DNA of 21,985 nucleotides from CAYUCJ01 sp049282265 (GTDB taxonomy: Bacteria; Desulfobacterota; DSM-4660; Desulfatiglandales; Desulfatiglandaceae). Below the pieces are notes generated by a model. It saw only the letters and a list, made by a program, of their open reading frames with translations. It had not been told where the DNA came from and ran no database searches. Each line of letters starts with the position of its first letter. Within the stretch, counting starts at the first letter, position 1. Made by a program: the position numbers and the translations under genes. The DNA is taken from positions 1 through 21,985 of the forward strand of contig JBAPTR010000060.1 in assembly GCA_049282265.1 (NCBI GenBank). The letters are read 5' to 3'. Positions 7,831 to 15,760 of the stretch are shown piece by piece.

Positions 7831-8290
7831 AAGAAGGCCGTCCATGGGCACACAAATCAATGGGACGCTTTGCAACCCCTTGATTCCATCAATTTTGATG
7901 ACTTCGTAAAAAGCTGGTTTATGCCGCAAGCGGCAGCCTTTGAGCAACGAAGTGGAGCCGAACCTGACACTCTTTTTCAGACCCTTTCTAAACACTTCGG
8001 AGGGAATGGACGCCGATTTGGGGTTTAGGGTAAATTGATAGAAGCGCTTGGGGTTTGGAAGGCCTAAACCCCAAATAGCCGTCCATGTCGGTGTTTGGTG
8101 CCAAGTGCACTATGAGAAAGGGTCTGAAAAAGAGTCTCACGCCCTGCTCCTTGACTCCGGCGGAAATACGACTTCGTTGAAAGCTGGTTTATGCCACTTT
8201 GCAGCAACCTATCAGAAAGGAACTTAATTAATGCTATGAGTTCCTTAGAAGTCCAAGGACGGACTTTTTACGATTCCATCAATTTTGGAT
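7831..8290. repeat. Cluster of dispersed palindromic repeats without genes
   Basis: This 460-base stretch is a mosaic of related repeat pieces and carries no believable gene. Pieces seen: (a) CCGTCCATGGGCAC (7838-7851), also near 11690; (b) GATTCCATCAATTTTG at 7882-7897 and again at 8272-8287; (c) GACTTCGT..AAGCTGGTTTATGCC at 7900-7925 and 8170-8195, direct copies with 2 mismatches; (d) a nested inverted repeat of about 170 bases, listed separately; (e) 8257-8280, whose reverse complement occurs without mismatch at 11671-11694. The pattern fits non-coding miniature elements that have inserted into each other; no transposase is nearby. Confidence 0.8.
7965..8138. repeat. Long nested inverted repeat (about 170 bases)
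   Basis: The outer arms are a perfect 21-base inverted pair: 7969-7989 (starting ACTCTTTTTCAG) and 8115-8135 (AGAAAGGGTCTG and on). The inner arms are 8008-8029 and 8063-8084, 22 bases with 2 mismatches, built around ATTTGGGGTTTAGG. The centres of the two pairs nearly coincide (about 8052 and 8046), so as RNA or extruded DNA this is one long hairpin with internal bulges and a loop of about 33 bases. It resembles a MITE or REP/BIME-like element. Confidence 0.8.
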
Positions 8291-8393
8291 AAGAAAATCG
8301 AAGAAAATTCAGAAAATGTCAAATGTCGCGGCGGCAAGGCCCTTGAAATGTGTCGCCCCGGGTCTTTATGTTACCTATTCGATGCTCCTTGGC

Positions 8394-8675
8394 TCAATTA
8401 TCACAATACTCCAGAACGATACCGGCAAGATCATAGTCGTCCTCATCCATATATTCGAATTCCCCATCCAGAAAGATGACCTTTCCCCGGTATTCTTTCT
8501 TTAAGACGAATTCCCCGTCTTCGTTCAATTCAAACAGAACCTCAGCGCAGGGCGCGCAGAAAGGACCTTCTTGCTCCTCCTCCCCTTCCATGACATAGGG
8601 GACCCAGTCCTCCAATATGGCCTTGTCGGGCGAATCAATTTCAATTCCACAGATTGCACATCTCATAGGCTGCAT
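8394..8675 (-). CDS. Small acidic CxxC protein, function unknown
   Basis: A 93-residue protein I cannot name. Two CxxC pairs (CAIC, residues 6-9; CAPC, residues 40-43) probably bind one zinc ion. The rest is strikingly acidic, with EGEEEQEG before the second pair and a C-terminal EFEYMDEDDYDLAG tract. No signal peptide or membrane helix, so cytoplasmic. GGAGG lies 4 bases before the chosen ATG at 8675; an in-frame ATG three codons later is possible. It stands alone, divergent from the downstream transporter gene. The two-knuckle layout resembles small zinc-ribbon proteins, but no family is certain. Confidence 0.72.
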   Translation of the reverse strand: MQPMRCAICGIEIDSPDKAILEDWVPYVMEGEEEQEGPFCAPCAEVLFELNEDGEFVLKKEYRGKVIFLDGEFEYMDEDDYDLAGIVLEYCDN

Positions 8676-8921
8676 TCATCCTCCGAATGATTTTGTTTAC
8701 TTTTACATGGAAAAAAAGCACCTGCCAAGTAAAATCGTCCAAAAGGGCGTTCAGGAATCAAATAATTGGGAAAGTAACCCGGCTTATCCAGTTTTCCACA
8801 CCCCCTACGACCTGAAATGCTTTATGATTGCTTCTCGCCCGGACTTCTACTAACATGCCCGTTTTGTCGGCCTGCAGCTATCCTTTGTATCCATGGCGGT
8901 TTAATCAGAAATTCTGGAACG

Positions 8922-9857
8922 ATGAAAATAGTGACCTTCTCCCCGACCACAAAAGGAGTGCTGGCCTGCCTTGGAGCGGCCTTGTTAATGGGTGCCAATG
9001 GCGTTGTCTCCAAGTACTTGATGAATGGCGGCATTACCCCCTTCGTTTTCTCACAGGGACGGTTGACTTTTGCCTCCATCATAGCGATAGGGTGGTTGAC
9101 AGCTACGAATCCGAAGCTTCTGGTTATTAAACCCCGCGACATCATCCATTTTGTCCTTCTGGGTTCCATCGGCATGGCAGGCGTAAACGCCTGCTATTTT
9201 GCGGCTATCTCCAAGATTCCCACTGCGGCCGCCATCCTGCTCGAGTATATTTCTCCTGCACTCATCGCCCTTTATGCATGGGGATTCATGAAGCAAAAAA
9301 TGGGGCCAATGAAATGGATCGCCTTACTTGTCGCTCTGGGAGGGTGCTATTTTGTGGTGGGCGGGCATAACCTGGAACTGCTGAAAATCAATCTTGGCGG
9401 CCTTTTCTGGGGCCTGGGTGCGGCCTTCACTTACTCCTTCTACATTGTCTACTCGGAATACACCCTGCGCACCTACTCCCCCTGGACGCTCCTCTGCTAC
9501 GCCCTGATCGTAGCCAGCCTGACATGGAACATTGTCCTGAGCCCGATGAACCTGTTGACCATGGGGTGGAACGCCACATCCTGGACCCTGATTTTCCTTT
9601 CCTCCAGCTTTGGGACGGTCCTGTCTTTCGGCCTTTTTGCCAGTGGGATCAACCTCCTCAGATCCACGCGGGCGACCATTATTGCCACCATCGAGCCAAT
9701 AGCCGCGGGGCTCATAGCCTATCTCTTTCTCGGTGAACGTCTCCAGGGATTGCAGATCCTCGGCGGCCTGGCCGTCCTGATCGCCGTGGTCCTCATTCAA
9801 TGGGAAAAGGAACAAGACGAACTGGCACCCGCCATGATCAAAAAGCGCGGGGTTTAG
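8922..9857 (+). CDS. DMT-superfamily (EamA) membrane transporter
   Basis: A 311-residue inner-membrane protein of the drug/metabolite transporter superfamily. It shows the expected two EamA repeats (about residues 10-140 and 155-290) and about ten hydrophobic helices. Family marks include GANGVVSKYLM in helix 1, the PTAAAILLEYISPALIALYAW segment closing the first repeat, and ATIIATIEPIAAGLIAYLFLGE closing the second. Such proteins export amino acids or other metabolites; the substrate cannot be read from sequence. The ATG at 8922 is chosen because homology starts there and the upstream extension (from 8817) is not membrane-like; no good ribosome binding site is visible. It stands between repeat-rich DNA and the ABC importer operon, probably as a single gene. 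Confidence 0.9.
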   Translation: MKIVTFSPTTKGVLACLGAALLMGANGVVSKYLMNGGITPFVFSQGRLTFASIIAIGWLTATNPKLLVIKPRDIIHFVLLGSIGMAGVNACYFAAISKIPTAAAILLEYISPALIALYAWGFMKQKMGPMKWIALLVALGGCYFVVGGHNLELLKINLGGLFWGLGAAFTYSFYIVYSEYTLRTYSPWTLLCYALIVASLTWNIVLSPMNLLTMGWNATSWTLIFLSSSFGTVLSFGLFASGINLLRSTRATIIATIEPIAAGLIAYLFLGERLQGLQILGGLAVLIAVVLIQWEKEQDELAPAMIKKRGV

Positions 9858-9866
9858 TTCGTTATT

Positions 9867-9888
9867 TCCGGTCCGGCAATGGACCGGA
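9867..9888 (+). terminator. Hairpin after the EamA transporter
   Basis: TCCGGTCC (9867-9874) and GGACCGGA (9881-9888) form a perfect 8-base-pair stem with a 6-base loop, 10 bases after the stop codon. No T tract follows, so it is at best a partial intrinsic terminator or an mRNA 3'-end stabiliser. Confidence 0.45.
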
Positions 9889-10072
9889 TGGCGACCCAAT
9901 TTCTCAGCAAGTGGCAAATACGAACAGGATTAGACAGGATATTCTTGACTCTCAACCCATAATCGGAAAATATTGTCTTGTTCCTTGTTGAGTCGGGAGA
10001 GAGGTTGGGATGCGTGCACCACAGCCTTGCGTTAACCACTAACTTTTTTCATCGCAAAAGGAGGCATGTACC

Positions 10073-11632
10073 ATGAAATTTTTTCGAGCCATCTTGTTTG
10101 TTTTGATTGTCGCTTCCCTGACTTTCCTGCCCGTCCAGAGTTTTGCAAAGAAGCAGACCCTGGTCTACGGCACGACCGAAAAGGTCACCGACATGGACCC
10201 CGCCAGTTCCTATGATTTTCACACATGGGAGATCTTCTACAACATCTATCAGGGACTTCTGAAATACCCCGCCGGGAAAACCAATCTGGTACCCGGCCTG
10301 GCCAAATCCTACACCATCAGCAAGGATGGAAAGGAATACACCTTCCAGCTCAGGGAAGGTCTGAAGTTTACGGACGGGACGCCCTTCGACGCCAACGCGG
10401 TCAAATGGTCCATTGACCGGGTGATCGCCCTGAAGGGAGACCCCTCCTGGCTGGTCACGGATTTTGTGGACCACGTGGACGTGGTGAGCAAATATGCCGT
10501 CAAGTTTGTCCTCAAGAATCCCGTTGCCTATTTCCCCTCTCTGGTCGCTTCGGTGCCCTACTACCCGGTGAACCCCAATGTCTACCCCAAGGACAAGATC
10601 GTCCGCGGTCCTGCGGAATTGAAAGGGGGAGCGCTGGTGGGACTGGGTCCTTACAAAGTAGCTTCTTTCAAGAGAGATCAGGAGATCGTCCTCGAGGCCA
10701 ACACCAATTATTACGGGGAAAAGCCGAAGAACGATCGGATCGTGATTCGATACTTTGCAGACGCAACGACCATGCGTCTGGCCCTTGAAAAGGGGGAACT
10801 GGACTTCGCATTCAAGACCCTCAACCCTTCGGATATTAATGATCTCCAGAAATCCAAGAAACTCGAAACCATCAAGGGACAAGGCCCTTACATCCGCTAC
10901 CTGTGCTTTCTGACCGATACCCCGCCGTTTAACGACAAGACCCTGCGCCAGGCCCTTGCCGCCACTATAAACAGGGAAGCCTTGTTGAAAAAGGTCTTTC
11001 TCGGACAGAATGCACCCCTCTACTCCATGGTCCCCATGGGCATGTGGTCCCACACCAATGCCTTCAAAACAGCCATGGGTGACGGGAATGTGGCCCTGGC
11101 CAAGAAGCTGCTGGCCTCCAAGGGATTCAACAAAAACCACAAGTTCACCTTTGATCTCTGGTACACTCCGAGCCATTACGGTGACACGGAAGTGGATATG
11201 GCCGCCGTTCTCAAGGCCCAGTTCGAGGCCACCGGCGTCATGAAGGTCAATGTCAAATCCGCGGAATGGGCATCCTACAAGGACAACTGGAAGAACAAGG
11301 TCATGCCGGTATGGCTTCTGGGCTGGTATCCCGACTACATCGACCCGGATAACTATACCAACGCATTTGCCGGTACCTCCGGGTCCATCGGTATGGGCAT
11401 CCATTTTTCCAGTCCCCTCTGGGACAAGTTGTTCGTGGATGGACAGACCATCACCAACGAAAGAAAGAGGCTGGCCGTCTACAAACAGATTCAAGCAATG
11501 TGGGCCGACGACGTGCCCACGGCCCCCATCTTCCAGGGGTCGCTCTATCTCTTTGCACAGAAGGGAATCAAGGGCATTATGGTGTCGCCCACCCTGCAAT
11601 TCAACTACGGCCCCATACACCGGGGCAAGTAG
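10073..11632 (+). CDS. ABC transporter solute-binding protein, family 5 (peptide/nickel type)
   Basis: Periplasmic binding protein of 519 residues that captures substrate for the importer encoded downstream. A Sec signal peptide (residues 1 to about 25, cleavage after QSFA) is present without a lipobox, so the mature protein is soluble. Family 5 marks: LVYGTTEKVTDMDPAS at the mature start, the EIFYNIYQGLLKY and LVPGLAKSYTISKDGKEYTFQLREGLKFTDG blocks near residues 50-105, and GYYPDYIDPDN-like GWYPDYIDPDNY near residue 420. A strong AAGGAGG precedes the ATG. The family takes peptides, nickel chelates, sugars or other solutes, so dipeptide uptake is only the default label. A strong terminator follows, a usual way to make more binding protein than permease. 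Confidence 0.93.
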   Translation: MKFFRAILFVLIVASLTFLPVQSFAKKQTLVYGTTEKVTDMDPASSYDFHTWEIFYNIYQGLLKYPAGKTNLVPGLAKSYTISKDGKEYTFQLREGLKFTDGTPFDANAVKWSIDRVIALKGDPSWLVTDFVDHVDVVSKYAVKFVLKNPVAYFPSLVASVPYYPVNPNVYPKDKIVRGPAELKGGALVGLGPYKVASFKRDQEIVLEANTNYYGEKPKNDRIVIRYFADATTMRLALEKGELDFAFKTLNPSDINDLQKSKKLETIKGQGPYIRYLCFLTDTPPFNDKTLRQALAATINREALLKKVFLGQNAPLYSMVPMGMWSHTNAFKTAMGDGNVALAKKLLASKGFNKNHKFTFDLWYTPSHYGDTEVDMAAVLKAQFEATGVMKVNVKSAEWASYKDNWKNKVMPVWLLGWYPDYIDPDNYTNAFAGTSGSIGMGIHFSSPLWDKLFVDGQTITNERKRLAVYKQIQAMWADDVPTAPIFQGSLYLFAQKGIKGIMVSPTLQFNYGPIHRGK

Positions 11633-11640
11633 GCTGATCG

Positions 11641-11670
11641 GGCCGGGCGTCAGCCCGGCCTTTCTTTTTT
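11641..11670 (+). terminator. Intrinsic terminator after the binding-protein gene
   Basis: GGCCGGGC (11641-11648) and GCCCGGCC (11653-11660) form a perfect 8-base-pair GC-only stem with a 4-base loop, followed by TTTCTTTTTT. This is a textbook rho-independent terminator inside the importer operon. It likely acts by partial read-through to lower permease and ATPase expression. Confidence 0.9.
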
Positions 11671-11733
11671 GATGGAATCGTAAAAAGTCCGTCCGTGGGC
11701 ACGCTGATGACTTTTTAAAAAGTCATCTTTTTT
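11671..11733 (+). repeat. Dispersed repeat copy, including a perfect 22-base palindrome with T tract
   Basis: GATGGAATCGTAAAAAG and on (11671-11694) is an exact 24-base inverted copy of 8257-8280, and the following CCGTCCGTGGGCAC matches 7838-7851 with one change. Then 11706-11727 is a perfect palindrome with arms GATGACTTTTT / AAAAAGTCATC, followed by TTTTTT (11728-11733). The palindrome resembles the piece GATGACTTCGTAAAAAG at 7897-7913. It could work as a second terminator. The element sits exactly between the binding-protein terminator and the first permease gene. Confidence 0.82.
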
Positions 11734-11742
11734 CGAGGAACC

Positions 11743-12762
11743 ATGAAGAAGAGCCTCGCCCGGTACATCATCATCAGGGTGCTCCTGACCATCCCCATGG
11801 TCTTCATCCTCCTGAGCATCGTATTCGTGGTTCTGCGGGTCATGCCCGGGGACCCGGTCTCTTCCATGCTCGGCGGTCATGCACCGGAAAAGGTCATCGA
11901 ACAGAAAAAGGAAGAGCTCGGCCTGAACCGGTCCTTGCCTGTCCAGTACGTCCAGTATCTGTGGCATGTGTGTCACCTTGACCTTGGGGAATCCATGGTA
12001 TTCAAGGAAAAGGTAACAAAGGCCATTTCCGACAAACTGCCTGCAACCATCGAGTTGACGTTTTTCGCGATGATCATTACCCTCTTCATGGGCGTCTTTT
12101 TGGGCGCCTATGCCGCCGACAAAAGACGTACGACCCAGGACTACGGGATTCGGCTTTACGGTATTGTGGTCTATTGTATCCCCGTCTACTGGATGGGCCT
12201 CATGCTGCAGCTCATCTTCGGGATCTGGCTCAATGTGCTTCCCGTTGCCGGCAGGGTCGGTGCCAGGATTTTTACTTCTGATTTTGAGAAAACCGGGCTG
12301 TATGTCCTGGATACCATCATGGCGGGGGACTTTGCTTCCCTGGGGGATGTCCTGCTCCACCTGGTCCTGCCGGCATTTACCCTCGGGATCGTGCTTTCTG
12401 GGATTTTCGTGCGTCTGACCCGGGCCAATATGCTGGATGTCCTGAAATCCGACTATATCCTTGCTGCAGAGGCAAGAGGGATTCCACATCGCAAGATCGT
12501 CTACAAACACGCCCTCAAGAATGCCTTCATCCCCGTTTTGACCATGATGGGCCTCCAGTTTGCCCTCCTCATGGCCGGGGCCGTCCTCACGGAGACCACG
12601 TTTTCCTGGCCGGGCATGGGGCGACTCCTCCTGGAGCGTATCTATCTGAGGGACTACCCGACCATTCAGGGGATCATTATCGTTGTGGCCCTGGTTGTGG
12701 CGCTGGCCTCCCTTGTGGTGGACGTGGTCTACGCCATGGTGGATCCAAGGGTAAGGTATTAG
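11743..12762 (+). CDS. dppB: ABC transporter permease, DppB/OppB family
   Basis: First membrane subunit (339 residues) of the peptide/nickel-type importer in the inner membrane. It opens with the family signature ARYIIIRVLLTIPMVFILLSIVFVVLRVMPGDP, a long first helix followed by PGDP. A periplasmic loop and about five further helices follow. The cytoplasmic EAA loop that docks on the ATPase is AEARGIPHRKIVYKHALKNA (near residue 240-260). It ends DPRVRY, typical of DppB. GAGGA lies just upstream of the ATG. The next permease gene begins 7 bases after its stop, so the two are translated together. The symbol marks the family, not a proven substrate. Confidence 0.93.
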   Translation: MKKSLARYIIIRVLLTIPMVFILLSIVFVVLRVMPGDPVSSMLGGHAPEKVIEQKKEELGLNRSLPVQYVQYLWHVCHLDLGESMVFKEKVTKAISDKLPATIELTFFAMIITLFMGVFLGAYAADKRRTTQDYGIRLYGIVVYCIPVYWMGLMLQLIFGIWLNVLPVAGRVGARIFTSDFEKTGLYVLDTIMAGDFASLGDVLLHLVLPAFTLGIVLSGIFVRLTRANMLDVLKSDYILAAEARGIPHRKIVYKHALKNAFIPVLTMMGLQFALLMAGAVLTETTFSWPGMGRLLLERIYLRDYPTIQGIIIVVALVVALASLVVDVVYAMVDPRVRY

Positions 12763-12769
12763 GAGACTT

Positions 12770-13654
12770 ATGAAATATTCACCAGCAGCGGGAATGGCCA
12801 GGTTGATCTCCGGTTTCACGGGCCTGGGCAGAAAATACGGCCTCGAGTGGTGGATCCTGGTCATAGGCGCCCTCATCATCCTGGCCATTGTGTACATGGC
12901 GGCTTTTCCCGGAACCATCGCACCTTTCAGTCCCTATAACCAGGACACGGGGCCTCAACTCGCTCCTCCGAGTGCAGTGCATTTCATGGGGACCGACAAT
13001 CTCCAGCGGGACGTCTGGTCCAGGATCGTCTTCGGTTCACAGACCATCCTCAGGGTAGCGGTCCTGGCCGCACTGGTTTCCTCAATTGTCGGCATCACCC
13101 TGGGACTGATTTCCGGTTTTTCAGGGGGCTGGTTCGACAAGGTCCTCTCCCTGATCATGGATTCCCTCTATTCCTTTCCAGGCCTCATCCTGGCCATTGC
13201 CTTCGCCGCCATGCTGGGGCCGGGTGTCATCAATATCATGCTGGCCGTGGCGGTCATCTACATCCCCACATATTTTCGCCTGGTGAGGGGGCAGACCCTG
13301 TCCATCAAAGAGGATCTCTTCGTGGAGGCCGCCAAGGCCATCGGCGCGTCCCGTTTTACCATACTGTGGCAGTACATCTTTCCCAATGTCATCGCCACCA
13401 CGGCAGTCGTATTCACCCTGAATGTGGCTGACGCCATCATGACCGAGGCAGCGTTGACCTATCTCGGTCTGGGACTCCCCCCTTCCATCGTAGACTGGGG
13501 TATGGACCTGGCCATGGGGAAGAAATTTTTGCCATCCGGGCATTGGTGGCTCATCACGTTCCCCGGCGTGATGATCTCTCTCCTGGCCCTGGGGTTTACC
13601 ATGCTTGGCGAGGGACTCGCGGAGATTCTGAATCCCCGGCTTCTGGAGCGTTAG
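12770..13654 (+). CDS. dppC: ABC transporter permease, DppC/OppC family
   Basis: Second membrane subunit, 294 residues. An N-terminal cytoplasmic tail leads into the first helix (WILVIGALIILAIVYMAAF), then the DppC block HFMGTDNLQRDVWSRIVFG (near residue 72-90), then about five helices. The EAA loop is EAAKAIGASRFTILWQYIFPN. It ends LGEGLAEILNPRLLER, the normal family C-terminus. GGAG stands before the ATG. It pairs with the DppB-type permease to form the pore, and the ATPase gene starts 4 bases after its stop. Confidence 0.93.
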   Translation: MKYSPAAGMARLISGFTGLGRKYGLEWWILVIGALIILAIVYMAAFPGTIAPFSPYNQDTGPQLAPPSAVHFMGTDNLQRDVWSRIVFGSQTILRVAVLAALVSSIVGITLGLISGFSGGWFDKVLSLIMDSLYSFPGLILAIAFAAMLGPGVINIMLAVAVIYIPTYFRLVRGQTLSIKEDLFVEAAKAIGASRFTILWQYIFPNVIATTAVVFTLNVADAIMTEAALTYLGLGLPPSIVDWGMDLAMGKKFLPSGHWWLITFPGVMISLLALGFTMLGEGLAEILNPRLLER

Positions 13655-13658
13655 ACGG

Positions 13659-14615
13659 ATGGAAAACATCCTCGAAATAGAAAATCTCTCGGTTCACTTT
13701 CCCATCAATATCGGGACGGTACAGGCCGTGAACCGAGTGAACCTGAAACTGCGACAAGGGGAGGTGATGGGACTCGTGGGTGAAAGCGGGTGCGGCAAAT
13801 CCACCCTCGGGTTCTCCATTCTCAGACTTCTCAGACCTCCGGGCAGGATCGTGGACGGCAAGATTCTCTATCATGGCCAGGATATCGTCTGGATGAACAA
13901 GCACGAACTCCTTTCCCTGAGGGGCAAGAGGATCGCCATGATTTTCCAGGACCCCCTGACCTCCCTGAACCCCCTTTTTCGCATTGATCAACAATTCATG
14001 GAGACCCTCTTCACCCATGAAAAAGGAATAGGCAAGAAGGAGGCCCTCAAACGGGCCGAAAGCATGCTGGAGAGCCTGGGCATCTCCCCCGAGAGGCTCC
14101 TGGAATATCCCCATCAGATGTCCGGCGGCATGCGACAGCGCATTATGATCGGAATGGGACTCATCCTGAACCCGGATTTTCTGATTGCAGACGAACCGAC
14201 CACGGCCCTTGACGTGATCGTTGAGGCCCAGTTCCTCGACCTGCTGAATGACCTTCGGAAACAGTACAACCTGACGATTATTCTCATTACCCACAATCTT
14301 GGAAACGTTGCGCAACTGGCGGACAGGATCACGGTCATGTATGGGGGAAGCATTGCGGAAGTCGGATCGGCCAATGAGATTTTCGAGGAGCCGCTTCATC
14401 CGTACACCCAGGGCCTGCTGGCCTCCATACCCAATATCAAACTGGACCAGCCAAAGCTCGAAACCATGGCAGGAAGCCCTCCCGACCTGGTGAACCCGCC
14501 CACGGGCTGCGTGTTTCATCCCCGGTGCTCCCGGTCGATGGATGTCTGCATGCGCGACAGACCGGAGATGGTCGCAAAAGACGGGCACCAGGTTTCCTGC
14601 TGGCTCTATGGATGA
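13659..14615 (+). CDS. dppD: ABC transporter ATP-binding protein, DppD/OppD family
   Basis: Cytoplasmic ATPase subunit of 318 residues. Walker A is GESGCGKST (near residue 42), the signature is MSGGMRQR, Walker B is FLIADEP followed by the D-loop TTALD, and the switch histidine is in LITHN. The C-terminal oligopeptide/dipeptide extension is present, with LHPYTQGLL and the cysteine group GCVFHPRCSRSMDVC, a region where iron-sulfur binding has been reported in related importers. There is no clear ribosome binding site, but the start is 4 bases from the dppC stop, which suggests translational coupling. Its stop overlaps the next gene as ATGA. Confidence 0.94.
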   Translation: MENILEIENLSVHFPINIGTVQAVNRVNLKLRQGEVMGLVGESGCGKSTLGFSILRLLRPPGRIVDGKILYHGQDIVWMNKHELLSLRGKRIAMIFQDPLTSLNPLFRIDQQFMETLFTHEKGIGKKEALKRAESMLESLGISPERLLEYPHQMSGGMRQRIMIGMGLILNPDFLIADEPTTALDVIVEAQFLDLLNDLRKQYNLTIILITHNLGNVAQLADRITVMYGGSIAEVGSANEIFEEPLHPYTQGLLASIPNIKLDQPKLETMAGSPPDLVNPPTGCVFHPRCSRSMDVCMRDRPEMVAKDGHQVSCWLYG

Positions 14616-15625
14616 CGATCTTGATGGAAGAATTGATAACGGTTAGAAATCTCAAAAAGCACTTCCCCCTCCAGAAGGGTCTTCTCGACAATCTGCTGGC
14701 CAAGGAAAAGCGCTCTGTCAGGGCCGTAGACGGTGTCTCCTTTTCCATCAAGAAAGGAGAGGTCCTCGGTCTCGTTGGCGAGAGCGGGTGCGGTAAGACG
14801 ACGACGGGCCGGCTCATCCTGCGGCTTCTGGAGCCAACCTCGGGCGAGATACTGTATCAGGGGATTCCCCTGTCTTCCTATTCAACCATCCACATGGCAG
14901 GGATGCGGAAGAAAATGCAGATCATCTTCCAGGATCCCTATGCCTCTCTCAGTCCCCGCATGTCCATCGGCAAGGCCGTCTCCCACCCGTTGGCGATCCA
15001 TAGCCACCTGGGCAAGGTCGAGCGGAAACAGATCTGCCTCCAGATCATGGAAAAGGTCGGTCTGACGCCCGCTTCGTTTCTCTACAGGAAATACCCGCAC
15101 CAACTCTCCGGGGGCCAGCGGCAGCGCGTGGTAATCGCCAGGGCCCTCATCACCCGGCCCGAGTTCGTGGTGGCCGATGAACCCATCGCCATGGCGGACG
15201 TATCGGTCAGGGCCCTCATCCTGGAATTGATGGGACAGCTCAAAGAGGAATTCGATCTTACCTACTTATTCATCACCCACGACCTGGCCACATGCAAGTA
15301 CATCTGTGACCGTGTGGCCATCATGTACCTGGGAAAAATCGTAGAAATCGGCCCCTTGGATAAGGTCTTCAAGAACCCCATCCACCCCTACACCACCACG
15401 CTTCTTGCGGCCGTTCCGGTACCGGATCCCAAGTTCAGGAGGACCGAACCCATCCCGACGGGTGAGATCCCCAGTGCCATCAATCCCCCTCCCGGCTGCA
15501 GCTTTCATCCCCGCTGCCATTTTGCAAAACCCGAGTGCCGCATCAATGAACCCGATTTGATTGCCGTGGACGAAGACCACCAGGTCGCCTGCCCCGTCAG
15601 GACTCTGACTCTCTCTCAATCCTGA
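14612..15625 (+). CDS. dppF: ABC transporter ATP-binding protein, DppF/OppF family
   Basis: Second ATPase subunit, 337 residues. Walker A GESGCGKTT, signature LSGGQRQR, Walker B FVVADEP and switch ITHDL are all intact. After Walker B it reads IAMADVS where most relatives have a serine/leucine version (VSALDVS); the key aspartate is kept. The C-terminal extension has the HPYTTTLL block and cysteines GCSFHPRCHFAKPEC. The start at 14612 overlaps the dppD stop (ATGA); an ATG 12 bases later is equally possible. It pairs with the DppD-type protein to drive the importer. Confidence 0.93.
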   Translation: MTILMEELITVRNLKKHFPLQKGLLDNLLAKEKRSVRAVDGVSFSIKKGEVLGLVGESGCGKTTTGRLILRLLEPTSGEILYQGIPLSSYSTIHMAGMRKKMQIIFQDPYASLSPRMSIGKAVSHPLAIHSHLGKVERKQICLQIMEKVGLTPASFLYRKYPHQLSGGQRQRVVIARALITRPEFVVADEPIAMADVSVRALILELMGQLKEEFDLTYLFITHDLATCKYICDRVAIMYLGKIVEIGPLDKVFKNPIHPYTTTLLAAVPVPDPKFRRTEPIPTGEIPSAINPPPGCSFHPRCHFAKPECRINEPDLIAVDEDHQVACPVRTLTLSQS

Positions 15626-15676
15626 AGCTTTTTCTTCATTTCCCTATCTCTCGGACCTTTTACCTAAATTACATGC

Positions 15677-15695
15677 GTCCTTTGAGGTAAAGGAC
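15677..15695 (+). other. Small hairpin before the hydrolase gene
   Basis: GTCCTTT (15677-15683) and AAAGGAC (15689-15695) form a perfect 7-base-pair stem with a 5-base loop, in the 135-base gap between the importer operon and the hydrolase gene. No T tract follows. It could be a weak end for the importer transcript or a leader structure. Confidence 0.35.
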
Positions 15696-15760
15696 TTGAT
15701 GTTGAACTATGGTACCAAATAGGATATGGTGTGCCAAAACTCAAAAGGAGAATAGACAAA

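Noticed and set aside
7831..8290. CRISPR array
   Set aside because: The repeats are few, unevenly spaced, in both orientations and of different sequence; there are no spacers of even length and no cas genes.
10049..12918. Long open frames on the minus strand (523 and 422 codons) across the binding-protein and permease genes
   Set aside because: They are antisense shadows of clear genes, with Gly/His/Asp-rich composition, no domain and no start signals.
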